Assembly (NCBI RefSeq): GCF_001663775.1
Contig: NZ_KV467168.1
Span: forward strand, 2,206,870 to 2,270,869
DNA from: Arthrobacter sp. B6
GTDB lineage: Bacteria; Actinomycetota; Actinomycetes; Actinomycetales; Micrococcaceae
DNA length: 64,000 nt
Reading direction: 5' to 3'
Position 1 is the first letter of the stretch, and each line of letters starts with the position of its first letter. The position numbers and the translations under genes are program-made. Positions 36,198 through 44,904 of the stretch are shown here, one piece after another. Below the pieces are notes generated by a model. That model had not been told where the DNA came from. It did no database searches and saw only the letters and a program-made list of their open reading frames with translations.

Positions 36198-37350
36198 TCA
36201 CCACAGGCTCGTTCCGGCGAGCCGCCTGGATATGGCATTGGCGGAGAGGATCAGCGTTAGGCCGATGACGGATTCGAACATTCCGATAGCCGCGGCATAG
36301 CTGAAGTTGCTGGACTCCAGTCCCACCCGATACAGGTAGGTGGAGATGACATCCGAGGTTGCATAGTTGAGCGGGTTGTAGATCAGGAGGATCTTCTCGA
36401 AGCCCACGGCCATAAACGTGCCGATATTCAGAATCAGAAGAGTAATGATCGTGGGCCTGATAGCCGGCAGCGTCACATGCCAGGTCTGCTGCCAGCGGTT
36501 GGCACCGTCAATCCGCGCGGCCTCATACAGCGATTCGTCCACTCTAGTCAGAGCGGCGAGATACAGGATGGCGCCCCAGCCCATCGTCTGCCACACCTCG
36601 GAGCTGATGTACATGGGCCGGAACCAGGAGGCGTCCTGGGTGAAGTTCACCGTGGTGCCAAACACCGTGTTGGCGATCTGGTTCACGGTGCCGGTCATGG
36701 AGAAGTTCTGCAGGATCATGCCGGCGATGATCACCACGGACATAAAGTGCGGCAGGTAGGCCACGGTCTGGACGAACTTCTTGAACTTCTGGGACCGCAA
36801 CTCGTTGAGCATCAGGGCGAAGATGATGGGCATCGGGAAGCAGAACAGCAGAGTCAGCACACCCAGGGTGATGGTGTTTTGAAAGGCCTGCCAGAAACTG
36901 GGGTCGTTGATGAAGAGGGTGATGTACTTGAAGCCCACCCATTTCTCGCCGAAGATGCTACCGCCCGGCTGGAACTGACGGAAAGCAATGACGTTTCAGC
37001 ACACCCAGGGTGATGGTGTTTTGAAAGGCCTGCCAGAAACTGGGGTCGTTGATGAAGAGGGTGATGTACTTGAAGCCCACCCATTTCTCGCCGAAGATGC
37101 TACCGCCCGGCTGGAACTGACGGAAAGCAATGACGTTACCCGCCATTGGCAGATACCGGAAAGCCGCGAAGTACAAAAGAGGCAACAGCACCAGCGTGTA
37201 CAACCGCCAGTCCCGCTTAAGCGCCAACTTCCAGCTTCCGGACTTGTCGCGCCTCATACGAGACGACGGAACTTCCCCTGGGACCACCTCGGGCGGCATA
37301 TCCAGTCGTATTGCCATCGCAAGTTTCCTGCCTATCTGCCTGTTCATCAA
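36198..37350 (-). pseudogene. ABC importer permease, LplB type, broken by a 142-bp tandem duplication
   Basis: The 5' part (37350 or 37317 down to 36958) reads RDWRLYTLVLLPLLYFAAFRY through NTITLGV and then runs into a second copy of the same codons in the wrong frame, ending after about 130 residues. A second open frame (36938-36198) restarts at MGFKYITLFINDPSFW and carries the rest of the permease, including EAARIDGANRWQQTWHVTLP. The repeat unit is 142 bp, and 142 is not a multiple of 3. Removing one unit restores a single frame of 336 residues from 37350. The gene is otherwise undamaged, so the event is recent, unstable in the population, or an assembly error. ATG 37317 (AGGA 8 nt upstream) is an alternative start. 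Confidence 0.88.
36854..37137. repeat. Perfect 142-bp tandem duplication
   Basis: The unit starting TCAGCACACCC and ending AAGCAATGACGTT occurs at 36854-36995 and again at 36996-37137 with no difference that I can see. No terminal repeats or insertion-sequence features flank it. It is internal to the permease gene. Confidence 0.93.
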
Positions 37351-37549
37351 CGATCACGCACTTTCCAGGTAAACGGCTGCAATGCGTGTCGATTCAATCG
37401 GTGCTAGCTGGTGTCAGAATTGCGAGGCCTACTGCGCGCCGCTCGCCGTGTTCGTCACGTCGCGTCTACCAGAGTTTGATGGGTCTTCTCTGCCGTCATC
37501 GGTGCCAGCCTCTCTGCGAGATGCGATCCGCATCACTTATAGAAAGTAT

Positions 37550-37562
37550 CGTAAAGTTTACG
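37550..37562. promoter_or_regulatory. Palindrome upstream of the Lpl-type importer genes
   Basis: CGTAAAGTTTACG is a perfect palindrome about 200 bp upstream of the broken permease gene; TATAGAAAGTATCG lies just before it. Its AAAGTTT core resembles the operators of the xylan module, so it may place the importer under the same or a related LacI regulator. Confidence 0.45.
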
Positions 37563-38330
37563 CAATAACAACAGAACCCTCAGGTAACTTTCGCTGAGCC
37601 GTAGAAACCTGCAATATTTCTTGTGGTCCGCCGCTACTGGTCACGCCTATTGGCATGAACGGCACTTACGCCGATCGCGGAGTTGAAGAAAGGGAACTTT
37701 CTCGTGGAAGCGCGGGGTGGCGTAGCCGCCCACACCATGACGTGTCCGAGATCCTCAACTCGGAGCCACAATCTGAGCATTCAATCCTTTGCAGCGAGCC
37801 ACTCACGGAAGCGTCGACACCAAGGTCTTGAAGAGTCTGGCGTAAATCAGAAAACGGGTAGCCACGCAACCACACGCTCAACAGGTCTACCCGCCTTGCC
37901 GAACGTTTAGCTGAGTTATCGATAGCTTCGTTACAGGCGTGGAGAAATGGATCCCCGGCATGAGCGCCTACCGCCCGGCCGGCCGACACTTCTCAAGGAA
38001 TAACCGATTTTTTGTTGGCGGCGCTGCGGTACCGGCGGGCGGTGCGTTTGAGTTGCTGGCATCCGGTCCATACAGAAAGCTGGACGCCATTCGGTGGGAT
38101 AGGAAAAGTCAAACCCAAAAAGCTAGTCGCGCAACACCGAAATTTCCATCCGGACCAAGCCTCCCCGCTCGAGGCCCTTCCCGGAGACGAAACAGCAGCA
38201 TTGTTCGACGCCACGACATCCCTGGATATTGAGGATTTGGATCGCCTGACCCTTGTCGTTGCTCATTCGCAAGACGTCGTGTCTTGGCTTGGCGAACTGG
38301 GGATCGGAATCCCCAGGCTAAGTCAGGGGC
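37563..38330. other. Gene-poor stretch, no convincing coding sequence
   Basis: Short open frames occur on both strands (for example 37666-37989 minus and 38012-38371 plus), but none has a clear ribosome site or a family I recognise. GC content and codon bias are irregular. Next to two transposase fragments, it is best read as degraded insertion or deletion debris. Confidence 0.5.
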
Positions 38331-38650
38331 AAGATCACAGCCAACCCGGAGCTGCAAGAGTTCGTGCTTAACACCTGAAGCAACGGTGGAGCCCCCGCCA
38401 GATCAGCAATCTGCTACGCGCTAATTTCCCCGGACAATCGGAAATGCATGCCGTTGCGGAGACCGTTTATCAGGCCCTGTACGGGCCTGGAAGCCTGGAT
38501 TTAGCCGCGGATCCTGCAGTCTCGCTGCGCAGCGGACGGACCGTCCGCCGGCCGCGACGTCGGAAGGAGCATCGGACCAGGCGTTTCCCTGACATGGTCA
38601 TGATCCGAGACAGAGCTGCGGAAGTGACCGGCCGATTAGTACCAGGGCAT
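38331..38650 (+). pseudogene. IS30-family transposase fragment
   Basis: Pieces typical of IS30 transposases are read in two frames: ITANPELQEFVLN, then after a frameshift LKQRWSPRQISNLLR, AETVYQALYGPG, RTVRRPRRR, RRFPDMVMIRDRAAEVTGR and LVPGH. The DDE catalytic core, which should follow VPGH-WEGDL, is missing. The fragment stops exactly where the IS21-type fragment begins. Confidence 0.75.
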
Positions 38651-38657
38651 TGATCCC

Positions 38658-38819
38658 GGAGTCCTGCGGCGCACGCACATAAGTCAGCGGACCCTCGGCG
38701 CTGACCGCCTTCGCGACAGTGTTCCGGGAAATACCCAGCCGCGCCGCTATCGACCTCATCGACTCGCCCTCGGCAAGATGCAACCGCCGAATAAGCGCCC
38801 AATCCTCCACTGTGATCAC
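38658..38819 (-). pseudogene. IS21-family transposase (IstA) N-terminal fragment
   Basis: From GTG 38819: VITVEDWALIRRLHLAEGES, then RSIAARLGISRNTVAKAVSA and GPLTYVRAPQDS. This is the helix-turn-helix start of actinobacterial IstA proteins. About 54 residues remain; the integrase core and the IstB gene are absent. It abuts the IS30 fragment in opposite orientation. Confidence 0.78.
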
Positions 38820-39327
38820 CCACCCAATCGTTTGGAACAGGTGGCTCATTTGGAATGAACGCAGCGTCCAGCGGATCCTCGAGCTCCAGGAAAATGACCA
38901 TGGCGATATTCGAAGTAGGTTCGGTGGATGCCGACTATCCCAGCCATGTCTACGTTGGCGGTTACCTGGACGAGGCTGACCTGTCCATCCTTGCAACATC
39001 GGATGTGGTGGGGACGTTGCAACGGTTTCTTCCGTGGTGACGGATCCTCCGACGGCATTGTCTTGAATGAGCGGCCCACAGGTCCTTCTCTTTTCCAGCT
39101 CAGGCAGGTACGGCGAAGAATCTGCGTCGTGTCCGGAGCTTGCACCTTGGTGGCCGCGCGCTGGGGGTTTGAGGGAGTGGCTCACGCATCTTTGTGAACC
39201 AGTGAGCACTGTCCATTGAATGTTGAATGTCGAATTTCGAACTTTTTCTGGTCGATTTCCCTCATTTGGCGTTAAGATCGGAACAGGTCGCTGTTCAGTG
39301 GCTGCAATACATTTGAGAGGACACAAC
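38820..39327. other. Non-coding stretch before the SQ isomerase gene
   Basis: No credible gene was seen. The last part must hold the promoter of the isomerase gene; GAGAGG at 39315-39320 is its ribosome site. No LacI- or DeoR-type palindrome like those elsewhere in the window was found here. Confidence 0.45.
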
Positions 39328-40602
39328 ATGACGTGGCTGAACAGTGCCGCTCACGCTCGATGGCTCGAGGCGGAAACGGATCGGCTTCTCAACTTCGCCG
39401 CGGGTTCGAAAGTGCCCACAGGATTCGGCTGGCTCGACAACAACGGTGTGGTCTTTGCCGACAAGCCGACCCATCTCTGGATTACCGCCCGGATGGTTCA
39501 CAGTTTCGCTGTGGGCGCCTTGATGGGACGCCCGGGCTGTGGGGCCCTCGCCGACCATGGCATCGCCGCGCTCAACGGAGCCTTTCACGATGATGTATTC
39601 GGCGGTTGGTTCGCTGAGGTTGACGAGAGCGGACCTGTAAACGATACAAAGTCCGGCTACCAGCACTCCTTCGTGCTCCTCGCTGCTGCCAGCGCAGTTG
39701 CGGCAGGGCGCCCCGGCGCCCGGGAACTGCTCGACGAGGCGCTGCGGATAGCTGACACGAAGTTCTGGGACCACGACGCCGATATGTGCTTCGACTCCTG
39801 GAACCGTGACTTCACGGAAACCGAGGCCTACCGTGGTGGGAACGCGAGCATGCACTCAGTCGAGGCGTACCTCATCGTCGCTGATGTGACCGGGGAGAAC
39901 CGCTGGCTCGAACGTGCCCTTCATATCGCTGAGGTGCTGATTCATAAATTCGCGCGTAATAACAACTACCGGGTCTTCGAGCACTTCGACCCGGAGTGGA
40001 ACCCGATGCCGGAGTACAACACGGATGACCGGGCGAGCCAGTTCAGAGCGTACGGCGGAACCCCCGGCCACTGGGTTGAATGGGCCCGCCTGCTCCTCCA
40101 CCTCCGCGCAGGGCTCGAGGCTCGCGAACTGGAGGTTCCCGCCTGGCTACTTGAAGACGCGCAAGGTTTGTTCGACGCCGCCATCCGCGACGCGTGGGAG
40201 CCGGACGGTAATCCTGGATTCGTGTACACCGTCGACTGGGAAGGCAATCCGGTTGTCACGACCCGCATCCGCTGGGTTCCCGCCGAGGCAATCGGGGGTG
40301 CAGCAGCTCTCTACAGCGCCACCGGCGACAAGAAGTATGCAGACTGGTACGAGCGCATCTGGGACCACGCCCGCGATTGGTTCATCGACTATGAGCACGG
40401 ATCCTGGAAGCAGGAGCTCGACGAGAACGGCAATGTCACCTCGACGGTCTGGTCCGGCAAGGCGGACATCTATCACCTGTGGCACTGCCTGGTGGTCCCG
40501 CGCCTTCCACTGGCTCCAGGGCTTGCTCCGGCAATCGCGGCAGGCCTGCTGGACGCACAGCTTAGTGCAACCGACCATGTCAAGGAACCTGTCTCCCGCT
40601 GA
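39328..40602 (+). CDS. Sulfoquinovose isomerase, YihS-like (AGE superfamily)
   Basis: Interconverts sulfoquinovose and sulfofructose; family members also isomerise mannose and fructose. The 424-residue protein is close to enterobacterial YihS along its length (VPTGFGWLDNNG, HLWITARMVH, GYQHSFVLLAAASAV, QDIYHLLHC-like ADIYHLWHC). The active-site residues I recall for YihS fall at identical numbers: Arg55, His176, His248, Glu251 and His383. ATG 39328 has GAGAGG 7 nt upstream; the longer frame is intergenic. A mannose isomerase role is the main alternative, but the SF kinase and SFP aldolase nearby favour sulfoquinovose. Confidence 0.87.
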   Translation: MTWLNSAAHARWLEAETDRLLNFAAGSKVPTGFGWLDNNGVVFADKPTHLWITARMVHSFAVGALMGRPGCGALADHGIAALNGAFHDDVFGGWFAEVDESGPVNDTKSGYQHSFVLLAAASAVAAGRPGARELLDEALRIADTKFWDHDADMCFDSWNRDFTETEAYRGGNASMHSVEAYLIVADVTGENRWLERALHIAEVLIHKFARNNNYRVFEHFDPEWNPMPEYNTDDRASQFRAYGGTPGHWVEWARLLLHLRAGLEARELEVPAWLLEDAQGLFDAAIRDAWEPDGNPGFVYTVDWEGNPVVTTRIRWVPAEAIGGAAALYSATGDKKYADWYERIWDHARDWFIDYEHGSWKQELDENGNVTSTVWSGKADIYHLWHCLVVPRLPLAPGLAPAIAAGLLDAQLSATDHVKEPVSR

Positions 40603-40609
40603 CTCCGAG

Positions 40610-40647
40610 GTCCCGCGGAAGGTTCAGACTCAAACCTTCTGCGGGAC
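40610..40647. terminator. Intrinsic-type hairpin after the SQ isomerase gene
   Basis: GTCCCGCGGAAGGTT (40610-40624) pairs with AACCTTCTGCGGGAC (40633-40647), 15 bp with one G-T pair and an 8-nt loop, 8 bp after the stop codon. It implies the isomerase is transcribed separately from the phosphomutase that follows. Confidence 0.75.
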
Positions 40648-40862
40648 TCCGTCAGTTGGGCGACCCGCCAGGGACTGTGCAGCACAAAGGCCGTTCCCTT
40701 AGATGCGATGCGACCACTGGCTCGTTCAGTACCCGCCCGAGGGCTACATCCCCAGGCTGAACCACTAGAGGCCCTCTACCGCGTTCCTCCAGCCCTCCTG
40801 GTTGCCGAGAACGGGCCTCAACCATACCGAGGCAATGCTTCGGTCAACATAGGATGATGCGA

Positions 40863-42281
40863 GTGACCAGCAAAATGAGAACGACTTTTGATCTTTCGGC
40901 AGCCTTCAAGGCGTACGACGTCCGTGGCATTGTCGGCGAGTCGATTACGGCCGAAATCGTCGAAGCCGTGGGTGCCGCGTTCGTGGACGTCCTGCAGCTC
41001 CAGGGCCAGACCATCCTGGTGGGCGGGGACATGCGCCCCTCCTCCCCCGAGTTCAGCGAAGCCTTCGCCAACGGGGCAGCCGCCCGTGGCGCCAATGTTC
41101 AGCTGCTGGGCTTGATTTCCACCGATGAGCTGTACTTCGCGTGCGGTTTCCTGAACCTTGCAGGTGCCGTCTTCACCGCCAGTCACAACCCCGCCGGTTA
41201 CAACGGCATCAAGATGTCCAAGGCCGGGGCGGTGCCCATCTCGTCCGAATCAGGCCTCAGGGACATCCAAGGCCTGGCCGAGCAGTACCTCAGCACCGGT
41301 TCTATCCCGGCGGCGGGAGACCGCGGCCGGATTGGTGTACGGGACGTACTCAAGGATTATGCCGAGTACCTCCGCAAGCTGGTGGACCTGTCCGGTTCAC
41401 GTCCCCTGAAGGTGGTAGTGGACGCAGGCAACGGCATGGCCGGCCTGACAACCCCGGCAGTCCTGGGTGATGCGCTGCTTGCCAAGCTGCCGTTCGACAT
41501 CGTTCCCCTGTACTTCGAGCTCGATGGCTCCTTCCCGAACCACCCGGCCAACCCGCTGGAGCCGGAAAACCTTCGGGACCTGCAGGCGGCTGTGATCGAG
41601 CACGGCGCGGACATCGGCCTGGCGTTCGACGGCGACGCTGACCGCTGTTTCGTGGTGGACGAGAAGGGCGAGCCCGTCTCGCCGTCGGCCATCACCGGCA
41701 TGGTTGCACGCCGGGAGATCGCCCGGGCCAAGGCACAGGGCGAGGAAATCCCGACAATCGTCCACAACCTTCTTACCTCTCGCGCCGTGGCTGAGATGGT
41801 GGAGCGCGACGGCGGCCGGGCTGTCCGCACGCGGGTTGGCCATTCCTTCATCAAGGCGATCATGGCGAAGGAAGGTGCGGTGTTCGGCGGCGAGCACTCC
41901 GCCCACTTCTACTTCCGCGATTTCTGGAACGCGGACACCGGAATGCTCGCGGCCATGCACGTCCTGGCCGCCCTGGCTGAGCAGGATGACCCCCTGTCCG
42001 AGCTTGCGCGAGAATACGAGCCCTACATTAGCTCGGGTGAGATCAACTCCGAGGTGGAGGACAAGACGGCCGCCGTGGAGCGGGTCCGGGCGGATTTTGC
42101 CGGCGACGACATCAGCATCGGTACCCTGGACGGCAGCACATTCACGGCCAACGATGGAAGCTACTGGTTCAACCTGCGCCCGTCCAACACCGAGCCGTTC
42201 CTGCGGCTCAACGCTGAAGCCACGGACCGCGCCACGATGGAGCGGATCCGGGACCGCGTCCTGTCCATCGTGAGAGGCTAG
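40863..42281 (+). CDS. Phosphomannomutase/phosphoglucomutase (alpha-D-phosphohexomutase)
   Basis: Interconverts hexose 1- and 6-phosphates. About 472 residues. Seen: the N-terminal AFKAYDVRG, the phosphoserine loop TASHNPAGYNGIK, metal loop FDGDADRC and sugar loop GGEHSAHFYFRDF, and a C-terminal phosphate-binding domain (RPSNTEPFLRLNAEA). GTG 40863 with AGGA 8 nt upstream is my start; ATGs at 40854 and 40857 are nearly as good. No obvious step in sulfoglycolysis needs it, so it may be a neighbour serving cell-wall or glycogen metabolism. Confidence 0.87.
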   Translation: MTSKMRTTFDLSAAFKAYDVRGIVGESITAEIVEAVGAAFVDVLQLQGQTILVGGDMRPSSPEFSEAFANGAAARGANVQLLGLISTDELYFACGFLNLAGAVFTASHNPAGYNGIKMSKAGAVPISSESGLRDIQGLAEQYLSTGSIPAAGDRGRIGVRDVLKDYAEYLRKLVDLSGSRPLKVVVDAGNGMAGLTTPAVLGDALLAKLPFDIVPLYFELDGSFPNHPANPLEPENLRDLQAAVIEHGADIGLAFDGDADRCFVVDEKGEPVSPSAITGMVARREIARAKAQGEEIPTIVHNLLTSRAVAEMVERDGGRAVRTRVGHSFIKAIMAKEGAVFGGEHSAHFYFRDFWNADTGMLAAMHVLAALAEQDDPLSELAREYEPYISSGEINSEVEDKTAAVERVRADFAGDDISIGTLDGSTFTANDGSYWFNLRPSNTEPFLRLNAEATDRATMERIRDRVLSIVRG

Positions 42282-42378
42282 CCGCCATTGACTGACAGTA
42301 CCCGCGCTTTGACCGCCTGCCCCTGAGGGCCAGGTCCCCCAGTCAAAACATTGCTCGCCTGCAATGGACCGGTGAAGT

Positions 42379-42413
42379 ACAGGAGGCTGACGCCAACGGC
42401 GGCAGCCTCCTGT
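42379..42413. terminator. Bidirectional hairpin between phosphomutase and the SQ operon
   Basis: ACAGGAGGCTG (42379-42389) and CAGCCTCCTGT (42403-42413) form a perfect 11-bp stem. It lies 97 bp after the phosphomutase stop and 60 bp after the end of the 61-residue gene on the other strand, so it probably ends both transcripts. Confidence 0.75.
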
Positions 42414-42472
42414 GCGCCAGTGTCGCTGGACCGCATGAATGGGCCTCTGCTTGTGCGGTGCTACTAGGCCTA

Positions 42473-42658
42473 TCAGCGAGTGCCGAAGTCGGTATCGGTG
42501 TATGCACCAGGACGCGGGGTAGAGCCACCGCAGCTGCAGTTGTTCTCAACTACAAGGTGGACAGTCACTGGAGCACCGGCATCGATCCTCAGGGAGACGG
42601 GATCACCGTTGTTGGTCGAGACGCGCATTGTGTTTTCTTGAGGAGGAACGCCAGACAT
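42473..42658 (-). CDS. Small protein of 61 residues at the end of the SQ operon, function unknown
   Basis: The frame starts MSGVPPQENTMRVSTNNG and contains RIDAGAPVTVHLVVENNCSCGGSTPRPG. AAAGGG lies 7 nt before the ATG. It begins 49 bp after the TauE/SafE stop on the same strand and ends before a bidirectional terminator, so it should be the last gene of the operon. There is no signal peptide or TM segment. The CSCGG motif could bind metal or react as a thiol. I know no family for it; it could also be a chance frame, though the ribosome site and position argue for a gene. Confidence 0.55.
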   Translation of the reverse strand: MSGVPPQENTMRVSTNNGDPVSLRIDAGAPVTVHLVVENNCSCGGSTPRPGAYTDTDFGTR

Positions 42659-42706
42659 GGCCGGCCCTTTCGTTGGTGGTTGAGGAGGTGGGAGGTCCAG
42701 CAGCTG

Positions 42707-43450
42707 TTAACCGACAGCGTCCAGCACTCCGCGAATGATTGTGGCGGCCGCTCCCAGGTAGGCAAGGACGATGAGGACTATCTGGGCGACCCTGGGTGAA
42801 ACGCGCTTGGCAAACAGCTCGCCGATCGCCAAACCGACCAGACACGCCAGGGCAATCGCTGCCCACATCTGCCAAGGAATGTCGGGAAACTGGTCCGGAG
42901 TGGTTGCCGCCTTGGCTAGGAGGGACAAAGTGCCAATGGTGAAAAAGTAGGGCTGCATCGTTGCTGCGAATGAATGGTGCGGCCATCTGGTTGCCAGTGA
43001 GTAGATGCTGACAGCCGGACCCCCGACTCCGGCGGCGGTGTTCATAAATCCGCTCAGTGCCCCCGCGGTCCAGAGGAACCGGCGCTTGGGAGCCAGGTGC
43101 GCTGATCGCATGACCAGAAGAACGGTCAGTCCTGCAGCCAGCAGGATACCGATCCCTATTTCAAGTACCGGGGCCGGAACCATCCTTACAGCGAAAGAGG
43201 CAGGGATGATGCCGAGGACCGCGGCAGCGGTCAGGACGCCGTATGTTTTCCAGTTCACGTCGCGGAAAACCCTGAAGATGATTGCTCCCGCGGTTACCGC
43301 GCCGCACATATTGACCAGAATGACGCCTTCGACCGGTCCTAAAAGGAGGACGAGAAACGGCGCGGCAACCAAGGCAAAGCCCATCCCTGTAAAGCGCTGC
43401 ATCCCCGCCCCCACGAAGACGGAAGCCAGCACCAGAACAGTTGTGGTCAT
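42707..43450 (-). CDS. TauE/SafE-family exporter, probable sulfolactate exporter
   Basis: 247-residue membrane protein with about eight TM segments and the family pattern (VGAGMQRFTGMGFALVAAPF, GFMNTAAGVGGPAVSIYSL, partly quoted). TauE/SafE members export sulfite, sulfoacetate and other organosulfonates. Its ATG overlaps the stop of the aldehyde dehydrogenase by 1 nt, which fits export of the sulfolactate that enzyme would make. Confidence 0.85.
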   Translation of the reverse strand: MTTTVLVLASVFVGAGMQRFTGMGFALVAAPFLVLLLGPVEGVILVNMCGAVTAGAIIFRVFRDVNWKTYGVLTAAAVLGIIPASFAVRMVPAPVLEIGIGILLAAGLTVLLVMRSAHLAPKRRFLWTAGALSGFMNTAAGVGGPAVSIYSLATRWPHHSFAATMQPYFFTIGTLSLLAKAATTPDQFPDIPWQMWAAIALACLVGLAIGELFAKRVSPRVAQIVLIVLAYLGAAATIIRGVLDAVG

Positions 43451-44889
43451 TACGGCTTCCAGGCCACGTACTGGACCTCCTCAAACTCCTCCATGCCCAG
43501 ATCGGCACCTTCTCGGCCGAGGCCGGACTGCTTGACCCCGCCCATGGGAGCATAGGCAACGGAGGGCAGGGGATCATTGACGCCGACGATTCCTGCTTCT
43601 ATGCGTTCCGGAAGGTCCCATCCGCGTTTAGGTGATTGTGTCCACAGGTAGGCTGCCAGCCCCATTTCGGTAGCGTTAGCCTTATCGATGGCGTCTTGTT
43701 CATCCGAGAATGTGACGACGCCTGCGGCAGGACCGAAGACTTCTTCGGTGATCAGACGGGCGTCGCTGGGGACATCTGCCAGCAGCGTCGGCGCGATGAA
43801 GGAGCCGCCGGCTGGCACGTCGGTCCGGTTGGTGACACGGCGGGCGCCCCCGCCGATGGCGTCGTCTATGAGTGCGTTTACTGCTGCCACCCGGTCGTTG
43901 TCGATGACAGGTCCCAGGTCCGGTACGGCAGAACCGTCAGTGGGGGCCCCGTGACCTATGGTCATGGCATCGAAGCGTGCTCCCAGGCGTGCAGTGAATT
44001 CTTCTGCAACCCCTTCCTGTACCAGGAACCGGTTCGCGGCGACACAGGATTGGCCGGTGTTGCGCAGACGTCCGAGAACAGCGCCATCCACTGCCAAGTC
44101 CAGGTCGGCGTCGTCAAAAACGATGAACGGGGCATTTCCGCCCAGCTCCAGCAAGGGCCGGACAATGCGGCCGGACGCCTGGCCCATGATTTGGGCGCCA
44201 ACACCTGTTGATCCTGTGAAGCTGACGGCCCGGACGGCGGGATGCTCGATCAGGGCGGCCGTTGTTTCTCGCGAGGGGCCGTGAACCAGGTTGACGACGC
44301 CGGCGGGGAATCCGGCGTCAACAAGTACCTCGAACAGGCCGGTCGCTGCGAGGGGGGCTTTTTCAGATACTCGGCCAACTACTGTGCAGCCGGCAGCGAG
44401 TATGGCGGCCAGCTTGCGGGCTTGGATTGATACCGGGAAGTTCCATGGTGTGAGGCTCAGTGCAACGCCGATGGGCTTTCGCAGTGACATGTGCCTGCGG
44501 CCGTTCATCTCGGGAGGGCGGATGGTGCCGGTGGCGCGGCGGGATTCTTCGGCGAACCAACGGAAGTACTCGACAGAGAAATCTACCTCGCCTTGGGCTT
44601 CGGGGAGTCTCTTGCCGGCTTCCAGGGCGAGAACGAGGGCGAGCTCGTCCCGGCGTTCTGCCAGCAGGTCCGCAGCGTTTCGAAGAAGGTCTGCCCGGAC
44701 GCGTCCTGTGGACCGGGACCATGATGCGAAGGCAGCTGCGGCAGCGTCTGCTGCGGCAGTGGCGTCCGTTGCAGATCCCCATGACACCTGCCCTACGACA
44801 TCGCCGTTGCCTGGATCAATGACGTCCTTACCCTCATCGCCGGCGTACCACGTGCCGTTGACCAGGTGCTGGGCTTCTTTGAGGTTCAC
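43450..44889 (-). CDS. Aldehyde dehydrogenase, probable sulfolactaldehyde dehydrogenase (SlaB-like)
   Basis: NAD(P)-dependent dehydrogenase of 479 residues, expected to oxidise 3-sulfolactaldehyde to sulfolactate. General base Glu248 (LLELGGNAPF) and catalytic Cys282 (NTGQSCVAANR) are present. In the cofactor site VVGRVSEKAPL has an Arg (173) where most ALDHs have the Lys of VVKPSE. Closest general resemblance is to succinate-semialdehyde dehydrogenases, as for described SlaB enzymes. Starts at GTG 44889 and is coupled to the exporter. Another aldehyde could be the substrate; operon position carries the call. Confidence 0.82.
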   Translation of the reverse strand: MNLKEAQHLVNGTWYAGDEGKDVIDPGNGDVVGQVSWGSATDATAAADAAAAAFASWSRSTGRVRADLLRNAADLLAERRDELALVLALEAGKRLPEAQGEVDFSVEYFRWFAEESRRATGTIRPPEMNGRRHMSLRKPIGVALSLTPWNFPVSIQARKLAAILAAGCTVVGRVSEKAPLAATGLFEVLVDAGFPAGVVNLVHGPSRETTAALIEHPAVRAVSFTGSTGVGAQIMGQASGRIVRPLLELGGNAPFIVFDDADLDLAVDGAVLGRLRNTGQSCVAANRFLVQEGVAEEFTARLGARFDAMTIGHGAPTDGSAVPDLGPVIDNDRVAAVNALIDDAIGGGARRVTNRTDVPAGGSFIAPTLLADVPSDARLITEEVFGPAAGVVTFSDEQDAIDKANATEMGLAAYLWTQSPKRGWDLPERIEAGIVGVNDPLPSVAYAPMGGVKQSGLGREGADLGMEEFEEVQYVAWKP

Positions 44890-44904
44890 GTGTTGTTCTC
44901 TTTT

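Noticed and set aside
36854..37084. 77-codon frame inside the duplicated permease segment
   Set aside because: It is the out-of-frame reading of the duplicated unit, not a gene.
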